A DNA stretch of 64,000 bases from Bacteroidetes bacterium MedPE-SWsnd-G1 (GTDB taxonomy: Bacteria > Bacteroidota > Bacteroidia > Flavobacteriales > Flavobacteriaceae). The notes under the pieces were generated by a model, which did not search any database, had not been told where the DNA came from, and saw only the letters and a program-made list of their open reading frames with translations. The position numbers were made by a program, and so were the translations under genes. The first letter of the stretch is position 1. Each line of letters starts with the position of its first letter. Positions 19,950-29,611 of the stretch are shown piece after piece. The DNA lies in assembly GCA_001874265.1 (NCBI GenBank), contig MPDD01000012.1, forward strand, positions 1 to 64,000. Reading direction: 5' to 3'.

Positions 19950-20480
19950 CTAGATACTAGTAACTTCTTCGTTAGACTTTTTCATAATTAAACCTACAAT
20001 CAGCGAAGTAATAAACCCAAAAAACAAACTAGAAATTAGCACAATTCCAGAAGTAACCATTGGATTTGCCATTGTCTCAAACATAGATTTAGCACCATCT
20101 ATTTGTTCATCAGTCATCCCTGCATCAATCCAGGCTGATTCTTGAACCGCATACATATTTTCATAAAAGTTTGGCTCTATAAAATTGATGAATACCATAA
20201 AGTAAATTACATAAACGATAGCTGAAATAAGAGATATTCCGAGACCAATTTTTAATGCTTCACCTAGTTTTAAGAACCCACCATTTCCACCTTTAAACTC
20301 TTTTAACCCCATTGCTATTACAACAATAGTTAAAACTATACTTACCAATGTAGCCCAAAAAGGTTGGTCGTAAGACTGACCTAAGGCATAGACTGTAACC
20401 GCTAGTAGAATTGAAGCAATTCCAAGCATAACACCTTTACTAAGCATAATTGATTTTGAAGAGACTGTTTGATTTTCCAT
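19950..20480 (-). CDS. DUF4199 family membrane protein
   Basis: Four TM pattern; GGFLKLGEALKIGLGISLISAIVYVIYFMVF. Confidence 0.78.
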   Translation of the reverse strand: MENQTVSSKSIMLSKGVMLGIASILLAVTVYALGQSYDQPFWATLVSIVLTIVVIAMGLKEFKGGNGGFLKLGEALKIGLGISLISAIVYVIYFMVFINFIEPNFYENMYAVQESAWIDAGMTDEQIDGAKSMFETMANPMVTSGIVLISSLFFGFITSLIVGLIMKKSNEEVTSI

Positions 20481-20613
20481 TTTTTTAAGTAGTTTAATTA
20501 GTTGAACAAATATACTAAAAACTATAAGTATTTGAGTTTGAAGTATTTTTTATTTATAAAATGATTAGTAGTTAGTTTCTTACAAATGTTACACAAAAAA
20601 GAATAAAAATTGG

Positions 20614-20644
20614 TTGTGCATTGCCAAAATTGATTGTAAATTTG
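20614..20644 (+). promoter_or_regulatory. Bacteroidota-type promoter for the SRP RNA (TTG-N20-TAAATTTG)
   Basis: TTG at 20614-20616, 20-nt spacer, TAAATTTG at 20637-20644, ending 4 nt before the RNA's 5' closing stem at 20649. Confidence 0.75.
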
Positions 20645-20647
20645 CAG

Positions 20648-20743
20648 CGGCAAGTCCTACACAACTAGCTCCCTTTGAATCCCCCAGGGCGGGAACGCAG
20701 CAAGGGTATTAGGTTGTAGCAGTGTGATGTAGGTCGCTTGCCA
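20648..20743 (+). ncRNA. ffs: Bacterial small signal recognition particle RNA (4.5S-like)
   Basis: Conserved apical segment CCAGGGCGGGAACGCAGCAAGGGTA; closing stem GGCAAG(20649-20654)/CTTGCC(20737-20742); T-run follows. Confidence 0.93.
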
Positions 20744-20812
20744 TTTTTTGTACCCGAAACTTTCTTCTTTTTCTCATTTTTTTATTGATCAAAACCACTT
20801 ATTTTTACCCTT

Positions 20813-21616
20813 ATGAGTAAAGTTATATTTATAACCGGAGGTTCATCTGGTATTGGAAAATCTATTGGAGAATTTTTATCTGAAAAAGGATATATAGTTT
20901 ATGGAACTAGTAGAAATCCTGATAATATTAAAAATCATCCTTTTAATTTAGTTGCTTTGGATGTTAACAATCCAAAATCTATATCTAATGCAATTGCCGA
21001 AGTTATGACTAAAGAAGGTAGATTAGATGTGTTGGTAAATAATGCCGGAATGGGTATTACTGGCCCCATTGAAGATACACCGACAGATGAAATGCGTAAA
21101 GTATTTGATACGAATTTATTCGGAGCAATTGATGTTGCTAAGGCGGTTTTGCCAATTATGAGAAATCAGAAATCTGGATTGATCATTAATGTTACTTCAA
21201 TTGCTGGTTATATGGGCTTACCTTATCGTGGGATTTACTCTGCGACTAAAGGTGCTTTAGAATTGGTTACAGAAGCCATAAGTATGGAGACGAAAAGGTT
21301 TGGAATAAATGTTACCAATGTAGCACCAGGCGATTTTGCGACAAGTATTGCAAGCGGTCGCTATCATACCCCGGTTTTCAAGAATTCTGCTTATAAAGAA
21401 AACTACCAATTGAACCTTGACCTTATGGATGCACATGTAGATGAAGGCGGAGATCCAATTGAAATGGCGAAAACTGTTTATAAGATTATCAATACTAAAA
21501 AACCAAAACTACACTATAAGGTAGGGGATTTTATGCAGAAGTTTTCCATAGTTTTAAAGCGAATATTACCGGATAGGATGTATGAAAAATTATTGATGAA
21601 TCATTATAAATTGTAG
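20813..21616 (+). CDS. SDR family oxidoreductase
   Basis: ITGGSSGIGKSIGE, NNAGMG, YSATKGALE. Confidence 0.93.
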   Translation: MSKVIFITGGSSGIGKSIGEFLSEKGYIVYGTSRNPDNIKNHPFNLVALDVNNPKSISNAIAEVMTKEGRLDVLVNNAGMGITGPIEDTPTDEMRKVFDTNLFGAIDVAKAVLPIMRNQKSGLIINVTSIAGYMGLPYRGIYSATKGALELVTEAISMETKRFGINVTNVAPGDFATSIASGRYHTPVFKNSAYKENYQLNLDLMDAHVDEGGDPIEMAKTVYKIINTKKPKLHYKVGDFMQKFSIVLKRILPDRMYEKLLMNHYKL

Positions 21617-21720
21617 TTCGAAACATTTTAGTAAATCTTTACTTATTTGTTTAAACATCAAGTGGCAAAGTGTTAGTTTTTCATATCTTTGCATCATAAA
21701 ATTTAACTCAAAATATACTC

Positions 21721-22374
21721 ATGAAGTTTTTTATTGACACAGCGAATTTAGATCAAATTAGAGAGGCTCAAGCCTTAGGGATTTTAGATGGTGTTACGAC
21801 CAACCCATCATTAATGGCTAAGGAAGGTATTACCGGCCAAGAAAATATTTTAAAGCATTACGTAGACATCTGTAATATTGTTGAAGGTGATGTGAGTGCT
21901 GAAGTAATTTCAACTGATTTTGAGGGAATGATTAAAGAAGGTGAAGCCTTGGCTGCTTTACATCCACAAATTGTAGTGAAGATTCCTATGATTAAAGATG
22001 GGGTGAAAGCATGTAAGTATTTTTCTGAAAAAGGAATCAAAACAAACGTAACCTTGATTTTTTCTGCTGGACAAGCATTGTTAGCGGCAAAAGCAGGAGC
22101 AACATATATGTCACCATTTATTGGTCGTTTAGATGATATTTCTACAGATGGATTGAATTTAATTTCTGAGATTAGATTAATTTATGACAACTATGGTTTT
22201 GATACGCAAATTTTAGCGGCTTCTGTAAGACATACAATGCATATTATGGATTGTGCTAAGATTGGTGCAGATGTGATGACAGGGCCTTTAAGTGCTATTG
22301 AAGGTTTATTAAAACATCCATTGACTGATATTGGATTGGCTAAGTTTTTAGCAGACTATAATAAAGGAAACTAA
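21721..22374 (+). CDS. fsa: Fructose-6-phosphate aldolase / transaldolase-like
   Basis: [78 protein letters not shown]. Confidence 0.94.
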   Translation: MKFFIDTANLDQIREAQALGILDGVTTNPSLMAKEGITGQENILKHYVDICNIVEGDVSAEVISTDFEGMIKEGEALAALHPQIVVKIPMIKDGVKACKYFSEKGIKTNVTLIFSAGQALLAAKAGATYMSPFIGRLDDISTDGLNLISEIRLIYDNYGFDTQILAASVRHTMHIMDCAKIGADVMTGPLSAIEGLLKHPLTDIGLAKFLADYNKGN

Positions 22375-22393
22375 TTCCTTAAAACATAAATTT

Positions 22394-22421
22394 AAAAAAG
22401 CCGTGATTTTCGCGGCTTTTT
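22394..22421 (+). terminator. Terminator hairpin after fsa
   Basis: aaaaaagccgtgattttcgcggctttttg followed by T-rich run. Confidence 0.8.
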
Positions 22422-22496
22422 GTTTTTTTAACATTTATTTTTTTGAGTCTAAATGGATTAGAATTAAATTTAAAATCTAATCATTATACTTTAAAG

Positions 22497-23288
22497 ATGA
22501 AAAATATTTGGTATTGTCTTGTATTATGCTCTATAATTTCAATTGCCAGTTGTAGTTCTGATGACGACACTCCGCCAAAAGAACCCAGAACTGCTGCAGA
22601 TGTTAGAGAGGATTTTAATAATTTAGTGATAAATGACGGTGCGAATGACTTAACATTAGAATCTTTAGTAGAAGGTGTTTTTTGGAATTTTAGAATTGTT
22701 CAACCAGTCGATGCTAGTGCCAATAATAAAAGGCCTTTAATATTGGATTTGCATGGAGGGGCAAGAAATATTCTCGCTGATGCGCATAAAACTACAAGCT
22801 GTTTGATTATTCCGGGAATGGAAAATATTAAGCCGTATATAATTAGGCCTAATAGTAGTGGATACCAATGGTATGATGAGTTTAATCAAGTACAAGTTTT
22901 GGCTTTGGTAGATATGGTATCTCAATTTTTACATGTTGATACTTCAAAAATCGTCGTAATGGGGTATAGTGATGGCGGTAATGGGAGTTTTTTCTTCGCA
23001 CAATATTATGCTGATATATTTTCTGCTGCAATTCCTTTGGCGACGTCATATGACACATCAACTGCAAATGGTTATACAAAATTTGATATCCCAATTTATG
23101 CATTTCATGGAGAGGATGATGAGTTATTTGATGTTGAATTAACACAGGGGTTTATTGATGGTTCTATTGACGCAGGGTCAGATATTACATTTGTCCGTAT
23201 TGCTGGTTTAGACCATTTTGCGGGATGTCAATATGAAACATATATGCCAGATGTAGAAGATTGGTTGTTGAATCATGTTTGGAATTAA
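22497..23288 (+). CDS. Esterase-like alpha/beta hydrolase lipoprotein (PHB depolymerase/feruloyl-esterase-like)
   Basis: Lipobox SIASC then SSDDD; nucleophile elbow GYSDGG; terminal GLDHFAG; ATG at 22497 gives the signal peptide. Confidence 0.8.
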   Translation: MKNIWYCLVLCSIISIASCSSDDDTPPKEPRTAADVREDFNNLVINDGANDLTLESLVEGVFWNFRIVQPVDASANNKRPLILDLHGGARNILADAHKTTSCLIIPGMENIKPYIIRPNSSGYQWYDEFNQVQVLALVDMVSQFLHVDTSKIVVMGYSDGGNGSFFFAQYYADIFSAAIPLATSYDTSTANGYTKFDIPIYAFHGEDDELFDVELTQGFIDGSIDAGSDITFVRIAGLDHFAGCQYETYMPDVEDWLLNHVWN

Positions 23289-23324
23289 GAATTTAAAAGC
23301 CCCTTAATTATTGAATGACTTTTC

Positions 23325-25310
23325 TTATAAGTGTGTTTGTAATTCTTTTATTTCATCTCGTAATTGAGCAGCGACTAGAAAATCTAATGCCTTAGCGGCT
23401 TCTTCCATTAATTTGCGCTTGTCTCTAATACGTTGTTCAATTTCTCCTTTAGATAAATATTGAGCTTCTTCTTCTGCAGCCTTATTAGAATTATCATAGT
23501 GGAATGAAGAAACATTGGTTTTAATCAATGAATTGTCAATGGCCTTCTTAATTTGTTTAGGTGTAATGTTGTTAGCAGTATTGTAAGCAATTTGCTTTTC
23601 TCTTCTCCGTGTTGTTTCATCAATAGTCAATTGCATGCTGTTGGTAATTTTATCAGCATATAAAATAGCTTTGCCTTCAACGTTTCTTGCAGCACGACCA
23701 ATGGTTTGTGTTAAAGATCTATGACTTCTTAGAAACCCTTCTTTATCTGCATCTAAAATTGCCACCAAAGAAACTTCTGGTAAATCCAATCCTTCTCTTA
23801 ACAGGTTTACACCAATTAAAACATCGAATAAACCTTTTCTTAAATCTTGCATTATTTCAACACGTTCCAAAGTGTCAACATCAGAATGAATATAACGACA
23901 GCGAATTTGGATTCGACTTAAATATTTTGTTAACTCTTCAGCCATTCTCTTAGTCAGCGTTGTAACTAAAGTTCGTTCATCTTTTTCAACTCTTATTTGA
24001 ATTTCCTCAATTAAATCATCAATTTGATTTAAACTAGGTCTTACATCAATTATTGGGTCTAAAAGCCCGGTAGGTCTAATTACTTGTTCAACAAAAAGAC
24101 CTTCTGTTTTCTGTAGTTCGTAATCTGCAGGTGTAGCGCTCACATATATTGTTTGATTTTGAATGGCTTCAAACTCTTCAAATTTTAGAGGTCTATTATC
24201 CATAGCTGCAGGCAGTCTAAACCCAAATTCTACCAAATTTTCTTTTCTACTTCTGTCACCACCATACATGGCATGTGTTTGTGGAATGGTAACATGACTT
24301 TCATCTATAATCATTAAATAATCATCAGGAAAATAATCTAGAAGACAGAACGGTCTTGTACCTGCTTCTCTACCATCTAAATATCTAGAATAGTTTTCTA
24401 TTCCTGAACAATAACCCAATTCACGAATCATTTCTAAATCGAATTCTGTCCGTTCTTTTAATCTTTTTGCTTCTAAATGTTTACCGATTTCTTTAAAATA
24501 GTCATGCTGTTTCATCAGATCTTCTTGAATTTGATGAATGGCATTCTGCATCACATCTGGCGAAGTCACAAAAAGATTGGCAGGGTAAATGGTTAAGTTT
24601 TCAAACTTTTCTACTACTTCGTTGTTTTGTAAATCAAAACTTTCGATTTCTTCAATTTCATCACCAAAGAAATGTATGCGATAAGCGTAATCTCCATAAG
24701 ATGGATATACAGTAACAATATCTCCCTTTACTTTAAAAGTACCACTGCTAATTTCCATTTCTGTTCTTGAGTATAAACTTTGAACGAGTTGATGTAAGAA
24801 TTTAGTCCTGGATATTTGCATATCCTCTTCAATTTCAATTACATTCTTTTTAAATTCAATCGGGTTTCCAATCCCATATAAACAAGATACTGAAGCAACT
24901 ACTAAAACATCTCTACGACCAGATAATAGGGCAGAGGAGGTGCTAATTCTCATGCGTTCTATATCATCGTTTATTGATAGATCTTTTTCAATAAACGTTC
25001 CTGTAACAGGTATGTACGCTTCTGGTTGGTAGTAATCGTAATAAGAAACGAAATACTCGACGGCATTGTTCGGAAAGAACTGCTTAAACTCAGAATATAA
25101 TTGGGCGGCTAATGTTTTGTTGTGTGCCAAAACCAAAGTAGGTCTATCCACTTTTTCAATCACATTGGCAACGGTAAACGTTTTACCAGACCCAGTAACA
25201 CCAAGCAAAACTTGACTATCGTCTCCATTATTCAATCCATCTACTAATTGAGCAATTGCTTCGGGTTGATCACCCGTTGGTTTAAATTCTGATTTTAGTT
25301 TAAATTCCAT
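23325..25310 (-). CDS. uvrB: Excinuclease ABC subunit UvrB
   Basis: GVTGSGKTFT, YYDYYQPEAYIP, C-terminal UVR domain. Confidence 0.98.
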   Translation of the reverse strand: MEFKLKSEFKPTGDQPEAIAQLVDGLNNGDDSQVLLGVTGSGKTFTVANVIEKVDRPTLVLAHNKTLAAQLYSEFKQFFPNNAVEYFVSYYDYYQPEAYIPVTGTFIEKDLSINDDIERMRISTSSALLSGRRDVLVVASVSCLYGIGNPIEFKKNVIEIEEDMQISRTKFLHQLVQSLYSRTEMEISSGTFKVKGDIVTVYPSYGDYAYRIHFFGDEIEEIESFDLQNNEVVEKFENLTIYPANLFVTSPDVMQNAIHQIQEDLMKQHDYFKEIGKHLEAKRLKERTEFDLEMIRELGYCSGIENYSRYLDGREAGTRPFCLLDYFPDDYLMIIDESHVTIPQTHAMYGGDRSRKENLVEFGFRLPAAMDNRPLKFEEFEAIQNQTIYVSATPADYELQKTEGLFVEQVIRPTGLLDPIIDVRPSLNQIDDLIEEIQIRVEKDERTLVTTLTKRMAEELTKYLSRIQIRCRYIHSDVDTLERVEIMQDLRKGLFDVLIGVNLLREGLDLPEVSLVAILDADKEGFLRSHRSLTQTIGRAARNVEGKAILYADKITNSMQLTIDETTRRREKQIAYNTANNITPKQIKKAIDNSLIKTNVSSFHYDNSNKAAEEEAQYLSKGEIEQRIRDKRKLMEEAAKALDFLVAAQLRDEIKELQTHL

Positions 25311-25360
25311 GCAGTAAATCTACTATTCTAAATAATGATAGCCATTAAAATTATAAAATA

Positions 25361-28162
25361 TTAACGTCGGATGAGACTGAAATGTCCTTTGTAATTTTTT
25401 GTAATATTTTCTTTGTCGGTTACATTGAATGAAAACCAATAATCTGAAGAAGGCAGTTCAATATCATTGTATATACCAGACCAATGTCCATTTGGAGCAA
25501 TGGATTTTAAATGTTTGCCAAAACGATCAAAAATTTGAATGTCTGAAAAAGAAAAATTTATCTGATCTAAACCAATTAGTTGCCAATGGTCGTTATATCC
25601 ATCATCATTTGGCGTAAAGAATTTAGGAAATCCAAGTACATATATTTTCTTAGATACCGTGCTGCATTCATACTTGTTTTTAACAAAAACATCATATACT
25701 CCAGGTACTAAATTTTCAAATGAGTTTATTGATTTATATGGGTTTAGCGGACTTCCAATAGCATATAGGTTCTCAAAATCTGTATCAGTAATAATGTGAA
25801 TAGTGTTTCCAGAAGTGTTAGAAACAACCTCATAATCTACTATGGAAGGAATTGGGGCGTTTTGGATTTCAAATGTTTTAATAAACTCACAAGCATTTAA
25901 TTTGGCTCTAATAATTAGCGATATATCCGCTTCAGATTTAACTTCAATTTCATGTGTTAATGCTCCTGTACTCCATATATACTCGTAATTGTGTTGAATA
26001 TCTATTGGTACTCCCGCGTTAATTTTTATTGGATAATCAGACTTACATAAAATATAGTTTTCTTCTAGGTCTAAATCTGGAAATGTACTTACAATTAAAT
26101 TAAATTCTCCAGAACCATAACAAATACCGTTCTGTGTAATATTAAAATAGATAGTTTCACCGGCTGAATTCTTAAAATCTCCTAAAACATTCGTTTCATT
26201 CAAAGCATTTTCTATGGAATCATAAAAGTAAACGGCAACATTATTCCCGATGTTAAGAGCATTTATAATTTCTGTTTTTTTTGTTTTTAAATCAAAAGAA
26301 GCTTCGTCATTTTCAATTTCGCACTCAATTAAGTCAGTGGTGGTTTCAACAATGCTGACATTCGCGATCAATTCTACTTTACTTAAACTATAACATTTTG
26401 AGTTTTGATAAAAAAGTTTAGCAGTTATAGTTTGGTTTGGAATTGTGCTTGAAAACACATTGGGTAGCGCATTTTGATTGAATTGATCATTTTTCGCATC
26501 AGAATCGGTTAAATAGTAATGAACACTGAAATTTTCCGAATCATTATAAGTGAGCTCATCCAAACTTTCTTTCAAATTAAAAAAGGTCAATCCATCACTA
26601 GGGTTTGAATCGAATAGGTCACATTTAATTAAAGTTGCTAATGGTTTGGTGTTTGGAGGGTTTATGAAAGAAAGATTTGCTTCTCCTTTAAGAATTAAAT
26701 TGCATTTATCATTTGTTTCTATAGTCAATGTGTATTTACCAATGTTTGATGGAGAATTGGAACTGATTGTTAATTGATGTCGCGGTGTAGGTAGTGGTAT
26801 TGGAATTTCTCCCGATCCATTGTTAAAGGACCAACTGTAATCGCCGTCTGGAATATCTGGCCCTGAGAGCGTGTATTCTGAGTTTTCACAAATAGCCAAT
26901 TCGCTACTTGTAAGATCTACTTCTTCAAAAGGGTTTACAATATTAATCTCATCTTCGGCAAAAATGGATTGAATAAATGGCGGGAGACCCTGCATCGAAA
27001 ATTTTCCACCTAAATAAATATACCCTTTTCTAAATCTGCAAGCACTTCCTTTTTTTTCAGGTTCATGAATTACATCTAAAAATGTAGTTCCTTTAAAATA
27101 AGTTTCCGGAATTGTTGCGTATATTTTTTTGTCAGGACCCAATTGAAGAGCACCTCTAAAGGCTTCTTTTTCAGTGTAAATTAATGTTTTGGTCCTTGAA
27201 ATTGATGGTTTGTCCAATTCAAATTGATATAATCTATAAGTTCCGTTTTGTGGAGCGTCAGAGTCTTCATCTTCAGTTGTACTACCGACAAAATCTGTTG
27301 TGGTCATATAAAGCATCTTGGTTTCGGCAGAGAACTCTAAACCATAAGGTTGTTCATCATTTTGACTTTGATAGATTATGTTTTCATTGGTTGCTTCTCC
27401 AGTATCTCTGTTAAAGTCATATAGGATAACTTTTCGATCATCTTGCACGATTCCTTGATGAGCAATGGCTAACTTTTTGCCATTTGGAGATACTTTTAAA
27501 TAACCTCTAGTGTTATAAGCAAAGAAACTTCCACTAGAACTTACGGGGTCGGTATTTACACCATTTTCATCGACTCTATAGGCTAATATTTTGTTTTCGA
27601 CCACCGAGATAACCCAATAATCACAATCATTAGATTTCACCGCAGTAATTTTTTCTGTCCAAGTTTTGGTATATGTTCCGTCCGTTGGATCTAAATTTAC
27701 TTCGTCTCCAACAACAGCGCCTTCTCCGTTGTTTTTAGATAAATCTATAGTGTAATAATGAAAACCGGCATCTCTAAATTGACCAACTGTAAATAAATAG
27801 TAAATATTCTCATCTAGGGGGTTGGGAACAATTATGGCAGATTGCGTACTAGAACTATGCCCTTTTAGATCCGTTCCGTTTTCCATAATTTGATGCGTTT
27901 TAGTGTACACAGTTGTGCCATCGGAATAAAATAAAAGATTGCCGTTTGAGTCTGATATTGATGCGCATCCTTCTAAAGTATTTAGTGTACCACTTTGAGC
28001 CGAAGGAGTCCCACTATTGCTAAATTTTAAACCAGCGTTTTCACCAAAAAACCAATTATTGGCTTCGCCTTGTGAAAAGGATAAGATCCCAATCGAAAAA
28101 AATAATATGAATAGTTTTAACCTCACATCCAAAATTAATGAATTTAATTGAATGAAAATCAA
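25361..28162 (-). CDS. Secreted protein with T9SS type-B (gliding motility-associated) C-terminal domain; N-terminal propeller-like region
   Basis: C-terminus FPKFFTPNDDGYNDHWQLIG ... IQIFDRFGKHL ... GHWSGIYNDIELPSSDYWF; start codon uncertain (internal GTG at 28126 possible). Confidence 0.85.
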   Translation of the reverse strand: MIFIQLNSLILDVRLKLFILFFSIGILSFSQGEANNWFFGENAGLKFSNSGTPSAQSGTLNTLEGCASISDSNGNLLFYSDGTTVYTKTHQIMENGTDLKGHSSSTQSAIIVPNPLDENIYYLFTVGQFRDAGFHYYTIDLSKNNGEGAVVGDEVNLDPTDGTYTKTWTEKITAVKSNDCDYWVISVVENKILAYRVDENGVNTDPVSSSGSFFAYNTRGYLKVSPNGKKLAIAHQGIVQDDRKVILYDFNRDTGEATNENIIYQSQNDEQPYGLEFSAETKMLYMTTTDFVGSTTEDEDSDAPQNGTYRLYQFELDKPSISRTKTLIYTEKEAFRGALQLGPDKKIYATIPETYFKGTTFLDVIHEPEKKGSACRFRKGYIYLGGKFSMQGLPPFIQSIFAEDEINIVNPFEEVDLTSSELAICENSEYTLSGPDIPDGDYSWSFNNGSGEIPIPLPTPRHQLTISSNSPSNIGKYTLTIETNDKCNLILKGEANLSFINPPNTKPLATLIKCDLFDSNPSDGLTFFNLKESLDELTYNDSENFSVHYYLTDSDAKNDQFNQNALPNVFSSTIPNQTITAKLFYQNSKCYSLSKVELIANVSIVETTTDLIECEIENDEASFDLKTKKTEIINALNIGNNVAVYFYDSIENALNETNVLGDFKNSAGETIYFNITQNGICYGSGEFNLIVSTFPDLDLEENYILCKSDYPIKINAGVPIDIQHNYEYIWSTGALTHEIEVKSEADISLIIRAKLNACEFIKTFEIQNAPIPSIVDYEVVSNTSGNTIHIITDTDFENLYAIGSPLNPYKSINSFENLVPGVYDVFVKNKYECSTVSKKIYVLGFPKFFTPNDDGYNDHWQLIGLDQINFSFSDIQIFDRFGKHLKSIAPNGHWSGIYNDIELPSSDYWFSFNVTDKENITKNYKGHFSLIRR

Positions 28163-28182
28163 TACGATATTCCCTCGTTTTG

Positions 28183-28410
28183 TTAATTGTATGGGTCTAA
28201 TTCTTTTACGAGTTTTTTTATCTTAACGGCTTTTTCGAAGTGATCTAGTTTTTCTTTTTTTATCCACCATTTGGCAACTTTAAACAAGGCTTCAGGATTG
28301 TTGTTTTTGTTTTCAAAAAACGCATAAAATGAGACGCCAACTCCATCTCCTTTTTTATCGATTTTTGCATCGCAAATAGCGATTATTCTTTCACATATAG
28401 TTTTATCCAT
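28183..28410 (-). CDS. DUF6500-like small protein
   Basis: 75-aa ORF in an operon-like arrangement, 3 nt after the WYL gene; sequence resembles the DUF6500 family from memory. Confidence 0.55.
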   Translation of the reverse strand: MDKTICERIIAICDAKIDKKGDGVGVSFYAFFENKNNNPEALFKVAKWWIKKEKLDHFEKAVKIKKLVKELDPYN

Positions 28411-28413
28411 TTT

Positions 28414-29106
28414 TTATGTATCTGGGTAATTTTCATTTTTATGAAAATCGATTAGACTAAACTTTCGGTCTTCAAATTTTTCTTGTAGAATTTTAAAATG
28501 TTGAATTCTATCCAATCTAAACGCTCTGTAATCCTTTCTTAAATGACACCAAGCAATTAAAATCCATTTATTCTGCGTGGAGTATAGGGCACAAGGTTCA
28601 ATCTTTCGAAATGATTTTTCATCGGTATACACTTTTGAATAATGTATTTCTACGAAATTAAAGTTGGTAATCGCTAATTGAAATTCAGACAAAGCATTGC
28701 TACTAATCGTTTCATTTTTTGTGTTGAATACATGAATGTTTTCATTAAGTAATTCACTCTTTTCTTGAATGGAACTTCTAAATACAGATTTGATTTTAGT
28801 CAGGGCTTCTTCAAAATCTTTTATAAAAGATTGATCATTACTTTGTTTGATTAAATGCTGAGCAGTGATTAGTGCGTTTGCTTGTTTTTCTGTGAATTGA
28901 ACTGGAGCGACGGTATATCCATCCATCAATGCGTAACCTTTACCCTCAATGGTTATTACCGGTATACCCGCTTCCTCTAATTTTCGAATATCTCTATAAA
29001 TAGTTCGAATGCTCACATCAAAACGATTTGACAATTCAGTTGCCGTTAACAATCGCTTCGATTTTAATAAAGTAAGAATAGATATGAGTCTCGAAAGTTG
29101 TGTCAT
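28414..29106 (-). CDS. YafY/WYL family transcriptional regulator (HTH_11 + WYL)
   Basis: SRLISILTLLKSKRLLTATELSNRFDVSIRTIYRDIRKLEEAGIPV; ATG at 29106 preferred because the 29127 start lies in the palindrome. Confidence 0.9.
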   Translation of the reverse strand: MTQLSRLISILTLLKSKRLLTATELSNRFDVSIRTIYRDIRKLEEAGIPVITIEGKGYALMDGYTVAPVQFTEKQANALITAQHLIKQSNDQSFIKDFEEALTKIKSVFRSSIQEKSELLNENIHVFNTKNETISSNALSEFQLAITNFNFVEIHYSKVYTDEKSFRKIEPCALYSTQNKWILIAWCHLRKDYRAFRLDRIQHFKILQEKFEDRKFSLIDFHKNENYPDT

Positions 29107-29111
29107 AAACC

Positions 29112-29142
29112 AAAGATAGTGAACCATCGGTTCACTATCTTT
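29112..29142. promoter_or_regulatory. Perfect inverted repeat (14-bp arms, 3-nt centre), candidate WYL-regulator operator or attenuator
   Basis: AAAGATAGTGAACC-ATC-GGTTCACTATCTTT; overlaps minus-strand TATCTTTG (29118..29111). Confidence 0.7.
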
Positions 29143-29152
29143 CTAATAAATT

Positions 29153-29530
29153 TTAATTCATTGAATGTAAGGCAACACGATTTCCTTCAGTATCTATAAA
29201 CTGGGCAATAAATCCGTTTTCATCAATATCCATTTTTGGCAAAATTATAGTGCCTCCAGCAGATTCAACCTTTTCTAATGCAACGCTTAAATCATCTCCA
29301 CCATTTAAATAAACAGTTGATCCATCTGAAGATGGATTAAGACCTTCCATTTTTACAATGGCTCCTCCAACGCCATTACCTTGCATGTCATACGGAAACA
29401 TGCCATATTCCATATTTTTTTCTGGCATATGGTAATCTTGGATTACCAGATTTAAAATAGTGTTGTAAAATGTTTTTGCTCTTTCGTAATTTGTAACTGG
29501 AATTTCGAACCAATTCACTGTGTTTTTCAT
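29153..29530 (-). CDS. VOC (glyoxalase/bleomycin resistance-like) family protein
   Basis: VNWFEIPVTNYERAKTFYNTILN ... IDTEGNRVALHSMN. Confidence 0.9.
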   Translation of the reverse strand: MKNTVNWFEIPVTNYERAKTFYNTILNLVIQDYHMPEKNMEYGMFPYDMQGNGVGGAIVKMEGLNPSSDGSTVYLNGGDDLSVALEKVESAGGTIILPKMDIDENGFIAQFIDTEGNRVALHSMN

Positions 29531-29579
29531 GATTTTTTGATTTTAAAGTTTAAATATACCACAAAATTAAAGTGAGCAG

Positions 29580-29594
29580 TGACAAATTATGTCA
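29580..29594. promoter_or_regulatory. Short inverted repeat TGACA-N5-TGTCA upstream of the VOC gene
   Basis: TGACAAATTATGTCA, 50 bp upstream of the VOC ATG. Confidence 0.4.
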
Positions 29595-29611
29595 GGGGTA
29601 GTAAATTAATT

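Noticed and set aside
22394-22421. Hairpin after fsa as a riboswitch or ncRNA
   Set aside because: Short stem with a T-rich tail directly after a stop codon is adequately explained as a terminator.
29107-29127. N-terminal extension MVHYLWF of the WYL regulator in the ORF track
   Set aside because: These codons are the arm of the perfect palindrome; the family-typical N-terminus starts at MTQLSRL (29106).
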